64,000 bases of DNA. It comes from UBA2965 sp036526135. Lineage in GTDB: Bacteria > Pseudomonadota > Gammaproteobacteria > Pseudomonadales > Azotimanducaceae. Under the pieces are notes generated by a model. It worked only from the letters and a program-made list of their open reading frames with translations, had not been told where the DNA came from and made no database searches. Within the stretch, counting starts at the first letter, position 1, and each line of letters begins with the position of its first letter. The stretch lies in contig DATCZA010000018.1 of NCBI GenBank assembly GCA_036526135.1, positions 140,711-204,710 on the forward strand, given 5' to 3'. The position numbers and the translations under genes were made by a program. Positions 41,408 to 50,789 of this stretch are shown one piece after another.

Positions 41408-41893
41408 ATGACCGAGCCTCCCATCAGCAAATCCGAACGCAAACGCGCCGCAGCGCGCCTGCAGGAGATCGGCCGGGCACTGGCCGAGCTGCGTCCCGCC
41501 AGGCTGGACGAGATCCCCTTGCCGGAAACGCTCGAGCGCGCCATCTACGACTACCGGCGATTTGCCTCCCGGGAGGCCAAAAGACGCCAGCTCCAGCGCA
41601 TCGGCAAGCTCATGCGTGAGATCGACACCGCCCCGATCGAGGCGGCCCTGGAGCGTCTCGAGGGGCGCTCGGCCAGCGCCAGGTACGAGCAGCACCAGCT
41701 GGAACGGTGGCGCGACCGGCTGATCGAGGATCCCGCCGCGCTCACCGACTACCTCGCCGAACATCCGCACTCCGAGCGCCAGACGCTGCGGCACCTGATC
41801 GAGCGGGCCCGCACGGCAGGCAACGAGCAGCAGCAGAAGACGGCATCCCGAGCCCTGTTCCGCTTTCTGCGGGAAGACGTGCCCACCGGATAG
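41408..41893 (+). CDS. darP: Ribosome biogenesis factor DarP (YjgA)
   Basis: DUF615 protein that associates with the 50S subunit during assembly. The 161-residue product is nearly all alpha-helical and highly charged, with the family blocks SKSERKRAAARLQEIGRAL, DYRRFASREAKRRQLQRIGKLM and HPHSERQTLRHLIERAR. It is divergent from pmbA, convergent with tldD. Confidence 0.95.
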   Translation: MTEPPISKSERKRAAARLQEIGRALAELRPARLDEIPLPETLERAIYDYRRFASREAKRRQLQRIGKLMREIDTAPIEAALERLEGRSASARYEQHQLERWRDRLIEDPAALTDYLAEHPHSERQTLRHLIERARTAGNEQQQKTASRALFRFLREDVPTG

Positions 41894-41939
41894 GCACGCT
41901 CGGCGGGCGACGCGCGCGCGGCCCCAATCGCCATTGCGT

Positions 41940-43382
41940 TCACGCGCTCGTTCCGCCGACGGTGACCTCGTCGATCTTCAACGTGGGCTGGCCCACGCCT
42001 ACCGGAACCGACTGCCCGTCCTTGCCGCAAACGCCGATGCCGCGATCGAGCTCGAGGTCGTTACCAACCATGGATATCCTGGTCATGACCTCGGGCCCGT
42101 TGCCGATGAGGGTGGCACCACGGACAGGATGGGTCACGCGACCCTTCTCGATGAGATAGGCCTCGGTGGCTGAGAAAACGAACCTGCCCGAGGTGATGTC
42201 CACCTGACCGCCGCCAAAGTTGACGGCATAGATGCCGCGGTCGACGCTCGCGATGATCTCCTCGGGATCGTGCTCCCCGGCCTTCATGAAGGTATTGGTC
42301 ATCCGCGGCATGGGCAGGTGCGCAAAAGACTGGCGGCGCCCGTTACCCGTGCTCGATGTCTTCATCAGCCTGGCATTGAGCTTGTCCTGCATGTAGCCCC
42401 GCAGCACGCCGTTCTCGATGAGCACCGTTTCCTGGCTGGGCGAGCCCTCGTCGTCTACGGTCAGCGACCCACGGCGCCCGTCGAGGGTTCCGTCGTCCAC
42501 CACCGTGCACAGCTCGCTCGCGACTTTCTCGCCAACGCGGTTGGCAAACGCCGAGCTGCCCTTGCGGTTGAAATCCCCTTCCAGACCGTGCCCCACCGCC
42601 TCGTGCAGCAGCACCCCGGGCCAGCCGTGGCCGAGCACGACCTGCATGGGTCCTGCCGGCGCGTCGACGGCTTCCAGATTCACCAGCGCCGTACGCACCG
42701 CCTCCCGGGCCAGGCCGTCCGTGAATTCAGAATCGCTGACCAGGCCGAGGTCCCCGCGGCCTCCGGCTCCGGCGGAGCCCCGCTCCCGACGGCCGTCCTG
42801 CTCGACGATCACCGAGACGTCCAAGCGCACCAGCGGCCTGACATCGGCACAGAGCGTGCCGTCGGAGGCCATCACCAGGATCGACTCATGGCTCGCCGAG
42901 AGACGAACATTCACCTCTTTGACGCGCGGGTCTGCCTGCCGGGCCGCCTCGTCGACGCGCCGCAGCAGCGCGACCTTCTCGGAGCCATCCAGCGTCGAGA
43001 TGGGATCGACGCTGGGATAGCGGGCGGGCACGCGCGGTACCTGCCAGGCGGGCACGCTCCGGTCTTCTCCGTGGCGGGCAATGGATCGCGCAGCTTCCGT
43101 TGCGCTCGTCAGCGCGGGCAGAATGATGTCTTCGGCGTAAGCAAAACCCGTCTTCTCGCCGCTGATGGCGCGCACGCCCACGCCACGGTCGACGCTGAAA
43201 CTCCCGTCTTTGACGATACCGTCTTCCAGCGCCCAGGACTCGGAGCGCTGATGCTGAAAGAACAGCTCGCCCACATCGATGGAGCGGCTGCTGAGCCGGC
43301 CCATCAACCTGTCGAGGTCTGACTGTTCCAGGCCCGCCGGCGCCCAGAGCTGGCCTTGAGCCTCTTCGAGCAGATCAGTCAC
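41940..43382 (-). CDS. tldD: Metalloprotease TldD
   Basis: Zinc peptidase subunit that pairs with PmbA. The 480-residue product has the HExxxH zinc motif H260-EAVG-H265 (GVLLHEAVGHGLEGD) and the family C-terminus (MVGNDLELDRGIGVCGKDGQ, SVPVGVGQPTLKIDEVTVGG in parts). The start is GTG, 9 nt after yhdP. A nitrilase-family gene found here in related genomes is missing. Confidence 0.97.
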   Translation of the reverse strand: MTDLLEEAQGQLWAPAGLEQSDLDRLMGRLSSRSIDVGELFFQHQRSESWALEDGIVKDGSFSVDRGVGVRAISGEKTGFAYAEDIILPALTSATEAARSIARHGEDRSVPAWQVPRVPARYPSVDPISTLDGSEKVALLRRVDEAARQADPRVKEVNVRLSASHESILVMASDGTLCADVRPLVRLDVSVIVEQDGRRERGSAGAGGRGDLGLVSDSEFTDGLAREAVRTALVNLEAVDAPAGPMQVVLGHGWPGVLLHEAVGHGLEGDFNRKGSSAFANRVGEKVASELCTVVDDGTLDGRRGSLTVDDEGSPSQETVLIENGVLRGYMQDKLNARLMKTSSTGNGRRQSFAHLPMPRMTNTFMKAGEHDPEEIIASVDRGIYAVNFGGGQVDITSGRFVFSATEAYLIEKGRVTHPVRGATLIGNGPEVMTRISMVGNDLELDRGIGVCGKDGQSVPVGVGQPTLKIDEVTVGGTSA

Positions 43383-43391
43383 GACGCCGCA

Positions 43392-46300
43392 TTACTCCTG
43401 TGGTTCCAGTTCCGTGAAAGTGTCCTCGTCGCCGGCGCCTGCCAGCGACTCCAGTTCGGCCTCGACCATCTCGCTTTCGAAAACGCTGACGAGATTGACC
43501 TGGGGCTCGTCCAGCGTACCACCGATCTCGTACTTGGCACTGCTGAACTGCTCCAGGGGTTTGCGCAGCACCCTTTCGCCAACCAGTATGCCCGCTCCGG
43601 CCAGCGGGTTGGCGAGAGCGATGTAGGCCGCGTACCACGGCAGGCTCTTGCTGACCGGAAGCGTCACGATCATCTCGTTGTCCAGCTCTCCGGTGACGAG
43701 ATCCACGTTCCCCGCAACCTCGAACTCGGATCCAGAGCCCTTCACCTTGAGGGGCTCGACGAATGCCAGGTGGCCGCGATCGAAACTGACGGTGGCCTTG
43801 AGCTTGTCAAAGCTCAGGCCCTTGCCGGTGAGGTCCGAGAAGTCGCCGCGCATGCGCTTGGCGATGGTGTCGAAGTTGATGAGGCTGAACATGCGCACCG
43901 CGCCGCCCCCCGACTCGACGTCGACGAAGCTGCCGGTCTCGGCCCGAACCGAGGCGGTTCCGACCAGCAGGTCGAGATCCACGTTGGCCGGCGAGCCGGC
44001 CCAGCTGAGCTCGCCCGTCATCCCGGCGGATTCGGTTTCCATGCTGGGCGCAAAGCCCCACTGGGGCAGCACGTCGAAGAGGTTCTCGGCAGCAAGCTCG
44101 CCCTTGAACCGGGACTCGCCGTCGACCGTGGACCAGTACACGCCCTCCGGAGAGGACACCGTGACGCCCCGCACGACGGCCTCGAGATCGGCAAGCCGGA
44201 CGCCGTCCGGTTCGGGGTGAACGTTGAATTTCCAGCGGCCGTAATCCGCTTCGCCCACCCGGAACTCGCCGACTTCGACCACCGCCTCCGGAAGCTCCGG
44301 GGCCATCTGCGGGCTGAGCGGATCCCCCTCGCCGTCACCGGCGGGCAGGACCACCCGGTCTAAGCCAAGCACGAGCGGCGCGTCGCCGTCCATCGACACG
44401 CGACCGACCACGGCTTCGCTGTCGATCGTGATGGCGAAACCTTCCGCGGTGATGTCGCCGTCGAGCACGGCATCGAAGATGACGAACTCGTCGAGCCTGA
44501 TCTGGCCCACCCGAAGGCCGCTCAGCTTGAGCGGCATGAAACCCGATCCGCCAACCTCCTCGTCAGGGACCACTTCTTCGAGCGCGAAACCCTCGAGATC
44601 CCCGGTGAGCAGCAGATAGTCGGCTCGGCCATCCAGAACCGGCGGCGGCTGACCAAAGCCCACCGCGCCGCGCTCAGGCGCGTCCGCGACGTGCAGCCAA
44701 CCCTGGGCGGTACCGTGGCGGAAGCTGATGATCTGCCGCTCGTCCAGAAACTGCACGGCAACTTCAACCGGTCGGGCGACCTCCGCGGGCTTGCGCAGAT
44801 CGGCCGGAAGATCCAGCGCCATGCCCTGAAGATCGGAGACGACCTCCAGCCGGGTGACGTGATCCGGATCCACGCCCACGTGCAGCGAGGCCAGGAAGTC
44901 GGCGCTGCCGGTCACCACGCCAGGATCTTCCATGTCGAGGACGGCCAGCACGTCCTCGTGGGTGGCTCGCCCAGCGAAGCTGAGGATCATCTCCTGCGAA
45001 TTGCTGTCGGCATCGATGAGAACGTCGTTGCCGAACAGGGTACCGCTGATCCGGGAGGACCTGAGCCCGTTCGGATACCGGTACCGCAGATCTCCCTCCA
45101 GATCCCCCAGGGCCAGACGGAAATCGGGCATCCGGAGCCCGGCGTCCAACATTCTGACGTTGACGTCCACCTGCAGCTGCTCGGAGGCGTCCACGTCCTC
45201 AGGGAGCTTGATGGGAATGTGCAGGTTGCCGAGCACCTCGAGCCGGCCATCCCCGACCCACTCCGGCGCCACAAATCCCATGGACTCCGCAAGGGGCGTG
45301 GTTCGCACGAAGTCCAGCGCCAGGTCGGTCTCCATTCGAGATACGAGCTCCACGTCCGCGTAGGAGGCGTTGTTGCGCAGCACGACCTGGGAGCCGCCCA
45401 GCCGGACGCCTTCGCTTGCGCCCTTGTCGACGGTGACACGCACCATCGGACCGGCGACCACGACGTCGGCGTCGAGCTCGTGGACGTCCGGCCAGTCTGG
45501 CGCGTAGGCAATGCGGCCATCGCTGATGCGGGCTGACAGCTCGATCCGGCGGGCCAGCTCGTTCACCTTGAGGTGCTGCTGGCCGTGATAGCCGAACCGA
45601 ATGCGCGTCAGCAGGCCGGCTTTCAGCCCGCCACGCAGCCAGTCCTCGAGACCCTCGTCGATGGTGTACGGCACGAACGTGAACGCCTGATCGGTGTCCA
45701 GAGCGTCCACGCCGATGAGAAGAGAAAGCCGCTCCTCGTAGCGCTCGCCGGGCGGCCGCGTGAGGGCAAAGCTGCCCGCCGCCCTGCTGAACAGGGTCTC
45801 GGCCCGCAGGTTGACGCCTCGAAGGCCGAGATAACCGTTGCCGAACCAGGCCTGAAACGCTCCCTGCAGGTAGGGCATCTGCCAGGTATCCGTGAAGGTC
45901 TGGGGAAACTTGAGGAGCACGTCCTCGCTCTTCAGCTTCAGCTCCAGCCCCCGGGCGTGGCCCAAAAGCTCTCCCGCCGCCCCGCGAACGAACGGGGCAC
46001 CGCGGTAGCCGTCAACGTCCAGGCCGGCCAGCGTGGCGGCAAACCCGCTCTCTCCCGTGGGCAGTCGATAGTAACCTCGGACGTTGAGCGCTTCGGCCTG
46101 CAGCTTGAGAGCGCTCAACCAGCGGCGCGCGCGCTCCGAACCCCTGAGCGCTCGCTCGAGAAACTCGGATACGCCACCCATGTCCACCCGTTGAGCCCAG
46201 AACTGAACCACTTCCGCATCTTTGCGGACGTGCACGGCGGGCATGCGCAATGCCCGCTGCGTGCGCACCTGCTCCTCGGAATCGTCCAGATGGGCAACCA

Positions 46301-47171
46301 GCCCAAAGGCCAGGTCGTGCACCACGGCGTCGTGAACGTCTTCGAAGCCTCTGACGTCCGCGCGTACGAGCCCGGCCAACTCGACACCCCCGGGCAGCCG
46401 CAGTCCTCGCGCGTGGGCGTGCAGCCGCCCGCCGGATTCGTCACCGCGCAGGTGCCAGTCGATTCCGATACTCATCAACTCCAGAGGGCTGTCCAGCACG
46501 GCAGCCGGAATGACAAAGCCGCCACCGTCCAACGAAAGCTGAATTCGCTCGTCCCAGAACGGCCAGCGGCCGTCGCGGGCCTGGTACTCCAGGTGGAGCC
46601 CGCAGTCCGCGGCGCAGTCGGCGTCCTGGTTGTCGAGATGCAGTCGATGGCGATGCAGGCCACCGCGGTTCGTGGCCAGGTAGTCCACCTGCACCGACTG
46701 TGCCTCTTCCTCACCGGCAAGGCCAAAAGCGATGACGCCGGAGAAGCGCAGCTCGTCGGCGTGATAGACGATGCCGCTCGCGTCGAACTCGCCATCCCCC
46801 GATGTCCCCGCCAGGCGCCATTTCCCGGCCGGCGTCTTCTCGAGCCGCACGGCACCATCCCCGACGAGCACCCGCCGCGCCACGAAGCGGTTGCGGACCA
46901 GGCTTTCCAACCAGTCGAGCTCCACGACGACTTCCCGGAGATGACCGGCGGGGAGGTCCACGCGCGCCGCTCGAACCACCGGATTGAGGTAGCGCCACGA
47001 ACCTTCCAGACCCGAGACGCGAACGCGCTGGCCGGACAACCACTGGTTCGCGACCAGTTCGAGATCCGGCAGGAACATGAACCCCAACCGCCCGGTGCCC
47101 TGCATCAGCGCGACGAAGAGCATCGTCAGCGTGACCACGACCAGGAACGGCCTGAGTACGATTCGGTGCAA
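43392..47171 (-). CDS. yhdP: AsmA-like lipid transport protein YhdP
   Basis: Very long envelope protein (1259 residues) anchored by one N-terminal helix (about 5-24) with an extended periplasmic beta-rich groove; in E. coli YhdP, TamB and YdbH carry phospholipid to the outer membrane. Family blocks include the AsmA-like N-terminus (VSGLEGSWRYLNPVVRA), the central DUF3971 region and the C-terminal AsmA-like part (LINFDTIAKRMRGDFSDL, LPVSKSLPWYAAYIALANP). The start is TTG with AGGA upstream. Located between rng and tldD as in E. coli. Confidence 0.94.
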   Translation of the reverse strand: MHRIVLRPFLVVVTLTMLFVALMQGTGRLGFMFLPDLELVANQWLSGQRVRVSGLEGSWRYLNPVVRAARVDLPAGHLREVVVELDWLESLVRNRFVARRVLVGDGAVRLEKTPAGKWRLAGTSGDGEFDASGIVYHADELRFSGVIAFGLAGEEEAQSVQVDYLATNRGGLHRHRLHLDNQDADCAADCGLHLEYQARDGRWPFWDERIQLSLDGGGFVIPAAVLDSPLELMSIGIDWHLRGDESGGRLHAHARGLRLPGGVELAGLVRADVRGFEDVHDAVVHDLAFGLVAHLDDSEEQVRTQRALRMPAVHVRKDAEVVQFWAQRVDMGGVSEFLERALRGSERARRWLSALKLQAEALNVRGYYRLPTGESGFAATLAGLDVDGYRGAPFVRGAAGELLGHARGLELKLKSEDVLLKFPQTFTDTWQMPYLQGAFQAWFGNGYLGLRGVNLRAETLFSRAAGSFALTRPPGERYEERLSLLIGVDALDTDQAFTFVPYTIDEGLEDWLRGGLKAGLLTRIRFGYHGQQHLKVNELARRIELSARISDGRIAYAPDWPDVHELDADVVVAGPMVRVTVDKGASEGVRLGGSQVVLRNNASYADVELVSRMETDLALDFVRTTPLAESMGFVAPEWVGDGRLEVLGNLHIPIKLPEDVDASEQLQVDVNVRMLDAGLRMPDFRLALGDLEGDLRYRYPNGLRSSRISGTLFGNDVLIDADSNSQEMILSFAGRATHEDVLAVLDMEDPGVVTGSADFLASLHVGVDPDHVTRLEVVSDLQGMALDLPADLRKPAEVARPVEVAVQFLDERQIISFRHGTAQGWLHVADAPERGAVGFGQPPPVLDGRADYLLLTGDLEGFALEEVVPDEEVGGSGFMPLKLSGLRVGQIRLDEFVIFDAVLDGDITAEGFAITIDSEAVVGRVSMDGDAPLVLGLDRVVLPAGDGEGDPLSPQMAPELPEAVVEVGEFRVGEADYGRWKFNVHPEPDGVRLADLEAVVRGVTVSSPEGVYWSTVDGESRFKGELAAENLFDVLPQWGFAPSMETESAGMTGELSWAGSPANVDLDLLVGTASVRAETGSFVDVESGGGAVRMFSLINFDTIAKRMRGDFSDLTGKGLSFDKLKATVSFDRGHLAFVEPLKVKGSGSEFEVAGNVDLVTGELDNEMIVTLPVSKSLPWYAAYIALANPLAGAGILVGERVLRKPLEQFSSAKYEIGGTLDEPQVNLVSVFESEMVEAELESLAGAGDEDTFTELEPQE

Positions 47172-47309
47172 GTAATGGGGTCCTATGTGAGATTAGTTTA
47201 CGGAAGTCGGCCCGGAATCGGCCTCAAGGCCCGGTTCAGCCCCTACTACCTTTCGACCCCGCATTTCACCTTAAATTTCCGTGCCGTTCGTCCGGTCAGA
47301 TCAACATTT

Positions 47310-48803
47310 TCACTGCGTATCGCCGACGAGGACGATATCGAACTCGCCCGCGCCGTAGCTTGGTTCCAATTCGATACGCACCCGGCGACCCACGCGCGCC
47401 GCCATCGCGGCCAGCCGATCGGCGTCTTCGTCCAGTAACCTGTCTACAACATTGTCCGCTGCCCGGATGACGTAGTCGCCCTGCGAGTGAGCGCCGCACC
47501 CGCTTTCCGCATCCTGCATGATCGAGCGGAAAATCTCGATGCACGTGCTCTGGGCCGTCTTCACCACCCCGGCGCCGTGACAGTGCGAGCACGGCTCGCA
47601 CAACTGCTGAACCAGGCTCTCCCTGGTGCGCTTCCGGCTCATCTGCACCAGCCCGAGCGATGAGAACCCCTCGATGCGAATCCGCGCCGGGTCGCCCTCG
47701 CAGGCCTTCTCCAGCGCGCGCAGCACCTGACGGCGATGCTCTTCGTCTTCCATGTCGATGAAGTCCACGACGATGATGCCGCCGAGGTTGCGCAGGCGAA
47801 GCTGTCGCGGGAGCACCTGGGCTGCTTCCAGATTCGTGCGGAAAACGGTTTCCTCTAGGTTGTGCTTGCCGAGATAGGCGCCCGTGTTGACGTCCACCGT
47901 CGTCATCGCTTCCGTCTGCTCGATCACCAGGTGACCGCCGGATTTGAGTTCCACGCGGCTGCCCAGCGCTCGGGTCAGCTCGTCGTCAACGCCGAAGCGC
48001 TCGAAAATGGGTCTCGGCTCGTCGTAGAGCACTACCTTGTCCGTCAACTCCGGCAGGAACTCGGCGACGAATTTCCGCACCCGCTCCAACGTCGGCGGGT
48101 GATCGATTCGTATGCATTCCAGCTCCGCCGTCGCCATGTCGCGAATCACCCGGGTGTGCAGCGGCAACTCCTCGTAAACGATCCCGGGGCAGCCGCACTC
48201 GGCTCGCCTGGCCATGATCCGGTCCCAGATATGCAGGAGGACGCGCACGTCGGCTTCCAGCGGTTCCCGGTCGACGCCATCCGCGGCGGTGCGCACGATG
48301 AAGCCCACGCCGGCGTCTTGCCCGCCGCGCACCTCGTCGACGAGCAAGCGCAACCGCTCACGTTCGTCTTCCTCGTCGACTCGCTGGGAAATCCCGATGT
48401 GGTCGCTGAAGGGCATGAGCACCAGATAGCGCGATGCGATGGTGAGCTGGGTGGTCAGGCGGGCACCCTTGCTGGCGATGGGATCTTTCGCCACCTGGAC
48501 CATCAGCTGCTGGCCGTCGTGCAGCAGCTCGCGAATGTCGACCGCCCCGTCCGGCTCTTCGCCGAGCATCAGCCGGGGGCCTGCGATGTCGCTGACGTGC
48601 AGGAAGCCGGGGCGTTCCAGGCCACAGTCGACGAACGCGGCCTGCATCCCCGGAATGATGCGCTGGACGCGACCCAGATAGATGTTGCCGGTCAGGCTGT
48701 CTGCGCCGGCCCGGGCGACCTGCACCTCCTCGACGACGGACCCCGACACCAGCGCAACCCGGGACTCGAAGTCGTTGACGTTGATGAGCAGTTCTTCAGA
48801 CAC
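47310..48803 (-). CDS. rng: Ribonuclease G
   Basis: Endoribonuclease that matures 16S rRNA 5' ends and degrades some mRNAs. The 497-residue product has an N-terminal S1 domain (GNIYLGRVQRIIPGMQAAFVD), the catalytic DNase-I-like domain (VDVNTGAYLG and VDFIDMEDE, with the metal-binding Asp pair) and the Zn-link cysteines CEPCSHC. It has no long RNase E-type C-terminal scaffold. GTG start; overlaps maf by 8 nt. Confidence 0.97.
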   Translation of the reverse strand: MSEELLINVNDFESRVALVSGSVVEEVQVARAGADSLTGNIYLGRVQRIIPGMQAAFVDCGLERPGFLHVSDIAGPRLMLGEEPDGAVDIRELLHDGQQLMVQVAKDPIASKGARLTTQLTIASRYLVLMPFSDHIGISQRVDEEDERERLRLLVDEVRGGQDAGVGFIVRTAADGVDREPLEADVRVLLHIWDRIMARRAECGCPGIVYEELPLHTRVIRDMATAELECIRIDHPPTLERVRKFVAEFLPELTDKVVLYDEPRPIFERFGVDDELTRALGSRVELKSGGHLVIEQTEAMTTVDVNTGAYLGKHNLEETVFRTNLEAAQVLPRQLRLRNLGGIIVVDFIDMEDEEHRRQVLRALEKACEGDPARIRIEGFSSLGLVQMSRKRTRESLVQQLCEPCSHCHGAGVVKTAQSTCIEIFRSIMQDAESGCGAHSQGDYVIRAADNVVDRLLDEDADRLAAMAARVGRRVRIELEPSYGAGEFDIVLVGDTQ

Positions 48804-49446
48804 TTGCCCGCAGCTCCCACGTGTTCACGCCAATGGCGTGAAGCAGCGCTTCGGTCTCCGCCAGGGGCAAGCCGACCACCGCGCTGTAGCTGCCGTTGAT
48901 GCTTTGCGCAAATATACCCCCGATCCCCTGAATACCGTAACCGCCCGCCTTGTCGCGCGGCTCGCCCGTCTCCCAGTACGCGGCAGCCTCATCGCGGGTG
49001 ATGGCCCGAAACGTCACGTCAGCGGCCACCACGCAGGACCGCACGGCCCGCCCGTCGGTCACCGCCACCCCCGTGAGCACCCGATGGGTGCGTCCGGAGA
49101 GGCGCAGGATCATGTCGATGGCCGATGCCCGATCCGCCGGCTTGCCGAGGATCTCCTCATCCACGACCACGGCGGTATCGGCCCCGAGGGCCGGCCCGTC
49201 CTCTGCCACCACCGCCCGCGCCTTGCCGATCGCGAGGCGCTCCACGTATCGCTCGGGGGACTCACCCGGGCGAAGCGACTCGTCCACGTCCGGCGGGCGG
49301 ACGACGAAGGGAAGGCCGATCTGACGAAGCAGCTCGGCGCGGCGCGGCGACCCGGAAGCCAGCACGATGTGGCTCGCCGAATGGCTTGCCGAATGGCTCG
49401 CCGAATGGCTCGCCGAACGGCCGGCTGGCACCGACGCCGGACTCAC
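48796..49446 (-). CDS. maf: Maf/YhdE-family nucleotide pyrophosphatase with repeat leader
   Basis: House-cleaning pyrophosphatase of the Maf family. In the YhdE branch it acts on dTTP, UTP and modified pyrimidine nucleotides. The core starts at IVLASGSPRRAELLRQIGL and contains the catalytic GADTAVVVDEEILGKP and KAGGYGIQGIGG. Ahead of the core the frame encodes four SASH repeats (residues about 11-26) from a 12-bp tandem repeat. The GTG at 49446 overlaps mreD as GTGA and gives 216 residues; a GTG just at the core would give about 189 and leave the repeat untranslated. Which start is used is open. Confidence 0.92.
   Translation of the reverse strand: MSPASVPAGRSASHSASHSASHSASHIVLASGSPRRAELLRQIGLPFVVRPPDVDESLRPGESPERYVERLAIGKARAVVAEDGPALGADTAVVVDEEILGKPADRASAIDMILRLSGRTHRVLTGVAVTDGRAVRSCVVAADVTFRAITRDEAAAYWETGEPRDKAGGYGIQGIGGIFAQSINGSYSAVVGLPLAETEALLHAIGVNTWELRASV
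49371..49418. repeat. Four tandem 12-bp repeats at the mreD/maf junction
   Basis: Four head-to-tail copies of ggctcgccgaat (49371-49382, 49383-49394, 49395-49406, 49407-49418) differ at only two positions (one c-to-t in copy 2, one t-to-c at the end of copy 4). The unit is a multiple of three, so gain or loss of copies would keep the maf frame while changing the number of SASH repeats. Confidence 0.95.
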
Positions 49447-49937
49447 TCGACGCCGAATTGCAGCCGCAGGCGCTGCAGAAACAGGGAGACGAACGGCCAG
49501 ACCAGCATGCTCGTGAGCGCGGGGACCAGCACGGCCCAGCTCCAGCCGCGATCGGCGGAAAGGTCGTGCACCAGCATGCGCACCAGATCACCGCCGAGGA
49601 TCAGCAGGAAGACCACCCCGCACTGCTGAACCACGGAGTACATTCGCAGGCGCTCGTAGAAGCGCCAGCCGATGTAGGTGATGCCCGCCAGCACCGCGCC
49701 GTTGAGGCCGATGGGATCCCCGAACAGCACGTCGACGAAGATCCCGAAGATCCACGCGGATACCAGCCCCAGCCGATGGGGCAGCGCCATCACCCAGAAG
49801 AAGACGAACAGCGGTACCCAAGCCGGCCGGAGCCAGCCGAGCCACTGCGGCCACGTCTCCGGCAGATGAAAGATGGAAAGCACCAGGGCAACCACCAGGC
49901 TTGCGAGGATGAGCCAACCGCCCTGAGCAGGGTTCAC
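49443..49937 (-). CDS. mreD: Rod shape-determining protein MreD
   Basis: Small integral membrane protein of the elongasome (164 residues, about five helices). Recognised by the hydrophobic pattern, the motifs WVPLFVFFWVMALPHRLGL and VDVLFGDPIGLNGAVLAGI, and its place after mreC. GTG start overlapping the mreC stop as GTGA. Confidence 0.92.
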   Translation of the reverse strand: MNPAQGGWLILASLVVALVLSIFHLPETWPQWLGWLRPAWVPLFVFFWVMALPHRLGLVSAWIFGIFVDVLFGDPIGLNGAVLAGITYIGWRFYERLRMYSVVQQCGVVFLLILGGDLVRMLVHDLSADRGWSWAVLVPALTSMLVWPFVSLFLQRLRLQFGVE

Positions 49938-50776
49938 GGCAACACCTCGTCACGGGTCTCGGGCGCGAACACCACCAGAACGTGTCGCGATCGATCCAGC
50001 AGCGCCGACGGCCGCACCAGCACCCGGGACAGGCTCGCCGCCGGATCCACCACGACCGACTCCACCTCCCCCACCGGGTACCCCTCGGGAAAACGGCCTC
50101 CGAGTCCCGAGGTTTCCACCAGATCACCCTTCACGACGTCCGCCGTGATGGTCACGTTCTCCAGCTCCAGCTGGTCCATCCGGCCCGTGCCGCCGGCGAT
50201 GCTGCGAATGCCGTTACGGTTGATCTGCACGGGCACCGCGTGATCCCGGTCCGTGATGAGCAGCACCCGGCTGGAATAGACGTCCACCTCCACCACCTGA
50301 CCGAACAGCCCTTCGGAGTCGATGACGGCCTGGCCAATCTGAACGCCGGCGTCCGAGCCCTTGTCGATCACCACCTGATGGGCGCCTACCGTCGGCACGA
50401 TCCCGATGATCTCGGCAATGAGCACCTCGTCCGGGAGCCTGGCCCGGCTGCCGAGCAGCTCCCTGAGATTCTCGTTCTCCTTGAGAAGGTTCCGGTACTG
50501 CAGCGAGATCTTCGAAAGCTCCAGAACCTGACGCTTGAGCATCTGGTTTTCATCGAGCAGCGCGGAGCGGGTCGCGAACACGTTGCCGAGCTCCTCTCCC
50601 ACCAGGTACGGCGTTTCCGCCACGTAGTGAAGGGGAGCGAGCATGGTGCCGAACACCTGGCGGGTGCCGCGCATGAAAGAGGTGGTGAGGTCCAGGGTGA
50701 CCAGTATCAGGGATACGAGGACGAGCCCGGTGAGCAGGAAGCCAGCGCCAGATTCTCGAACAAACAGCGCTTTGAT
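49934..50776 (-). CDS. mreC: Rod shape-determining protein MreC, non-canonical start
   Basis: Periplasmic scaffold of the elongasome. The first in-frame ATG (50674) would remove the membrane anchor and leave 246 residues. The frame is open upstream and encodes a typical MreC N-terminus (IKALFVRESGAG, then the helix FLLTGLVLVSLILVTLDL). No ATG, GTG or TTG precedes this anchor. The best initiator is ATC at 50776, which has GGAG about 9 nt upstream right after the mreB stop; CTG at 50767 is an alternative. From ATC the product is 280 residues, with a coiled coil (LLDENQMLKRQVLELSKI) and two beta domains. Confidence 0.85.
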   Translation of the reverse strand: MKALFVRESGAGFLLTGLVLVSLILVTLDLTTSFMRGTRQVFGTMLAPLHYVAETPYLVGEELGNVFATRSALLDENQMLKRQVLELSKISLQYRNLLKENENLRELLGSRARLPDEVLIAEIIGIVPTVGAHQVVIDKGSDAGVQIGQAVIDSEGLFGQVVEVDVYSSRVLLITDRDHAVPVQINRNGIRSIAGGTGRMDQLELENVTITADVVKGDLVETSGLGGRFPEGYPVGEVESVVVDPAASLSRVLVRPSALLDRSRHVLVVFAPETRDEVLP

Positions 50777-50789
50777 GGCTTGAGTCTCC

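Noticed and set aside
45573..47438. 621-codon plus-strand frame opposite yhdP
   Set aside because: No recognisable motif and it extends across the yhdP start and into rng; yhdP codon structure explains it.
49371..49418. Tandem repeats considered as a CRISPR-like array
   Set aside because: Units are 12 bp, contiguous and without spacers, and lie within a coding frame.
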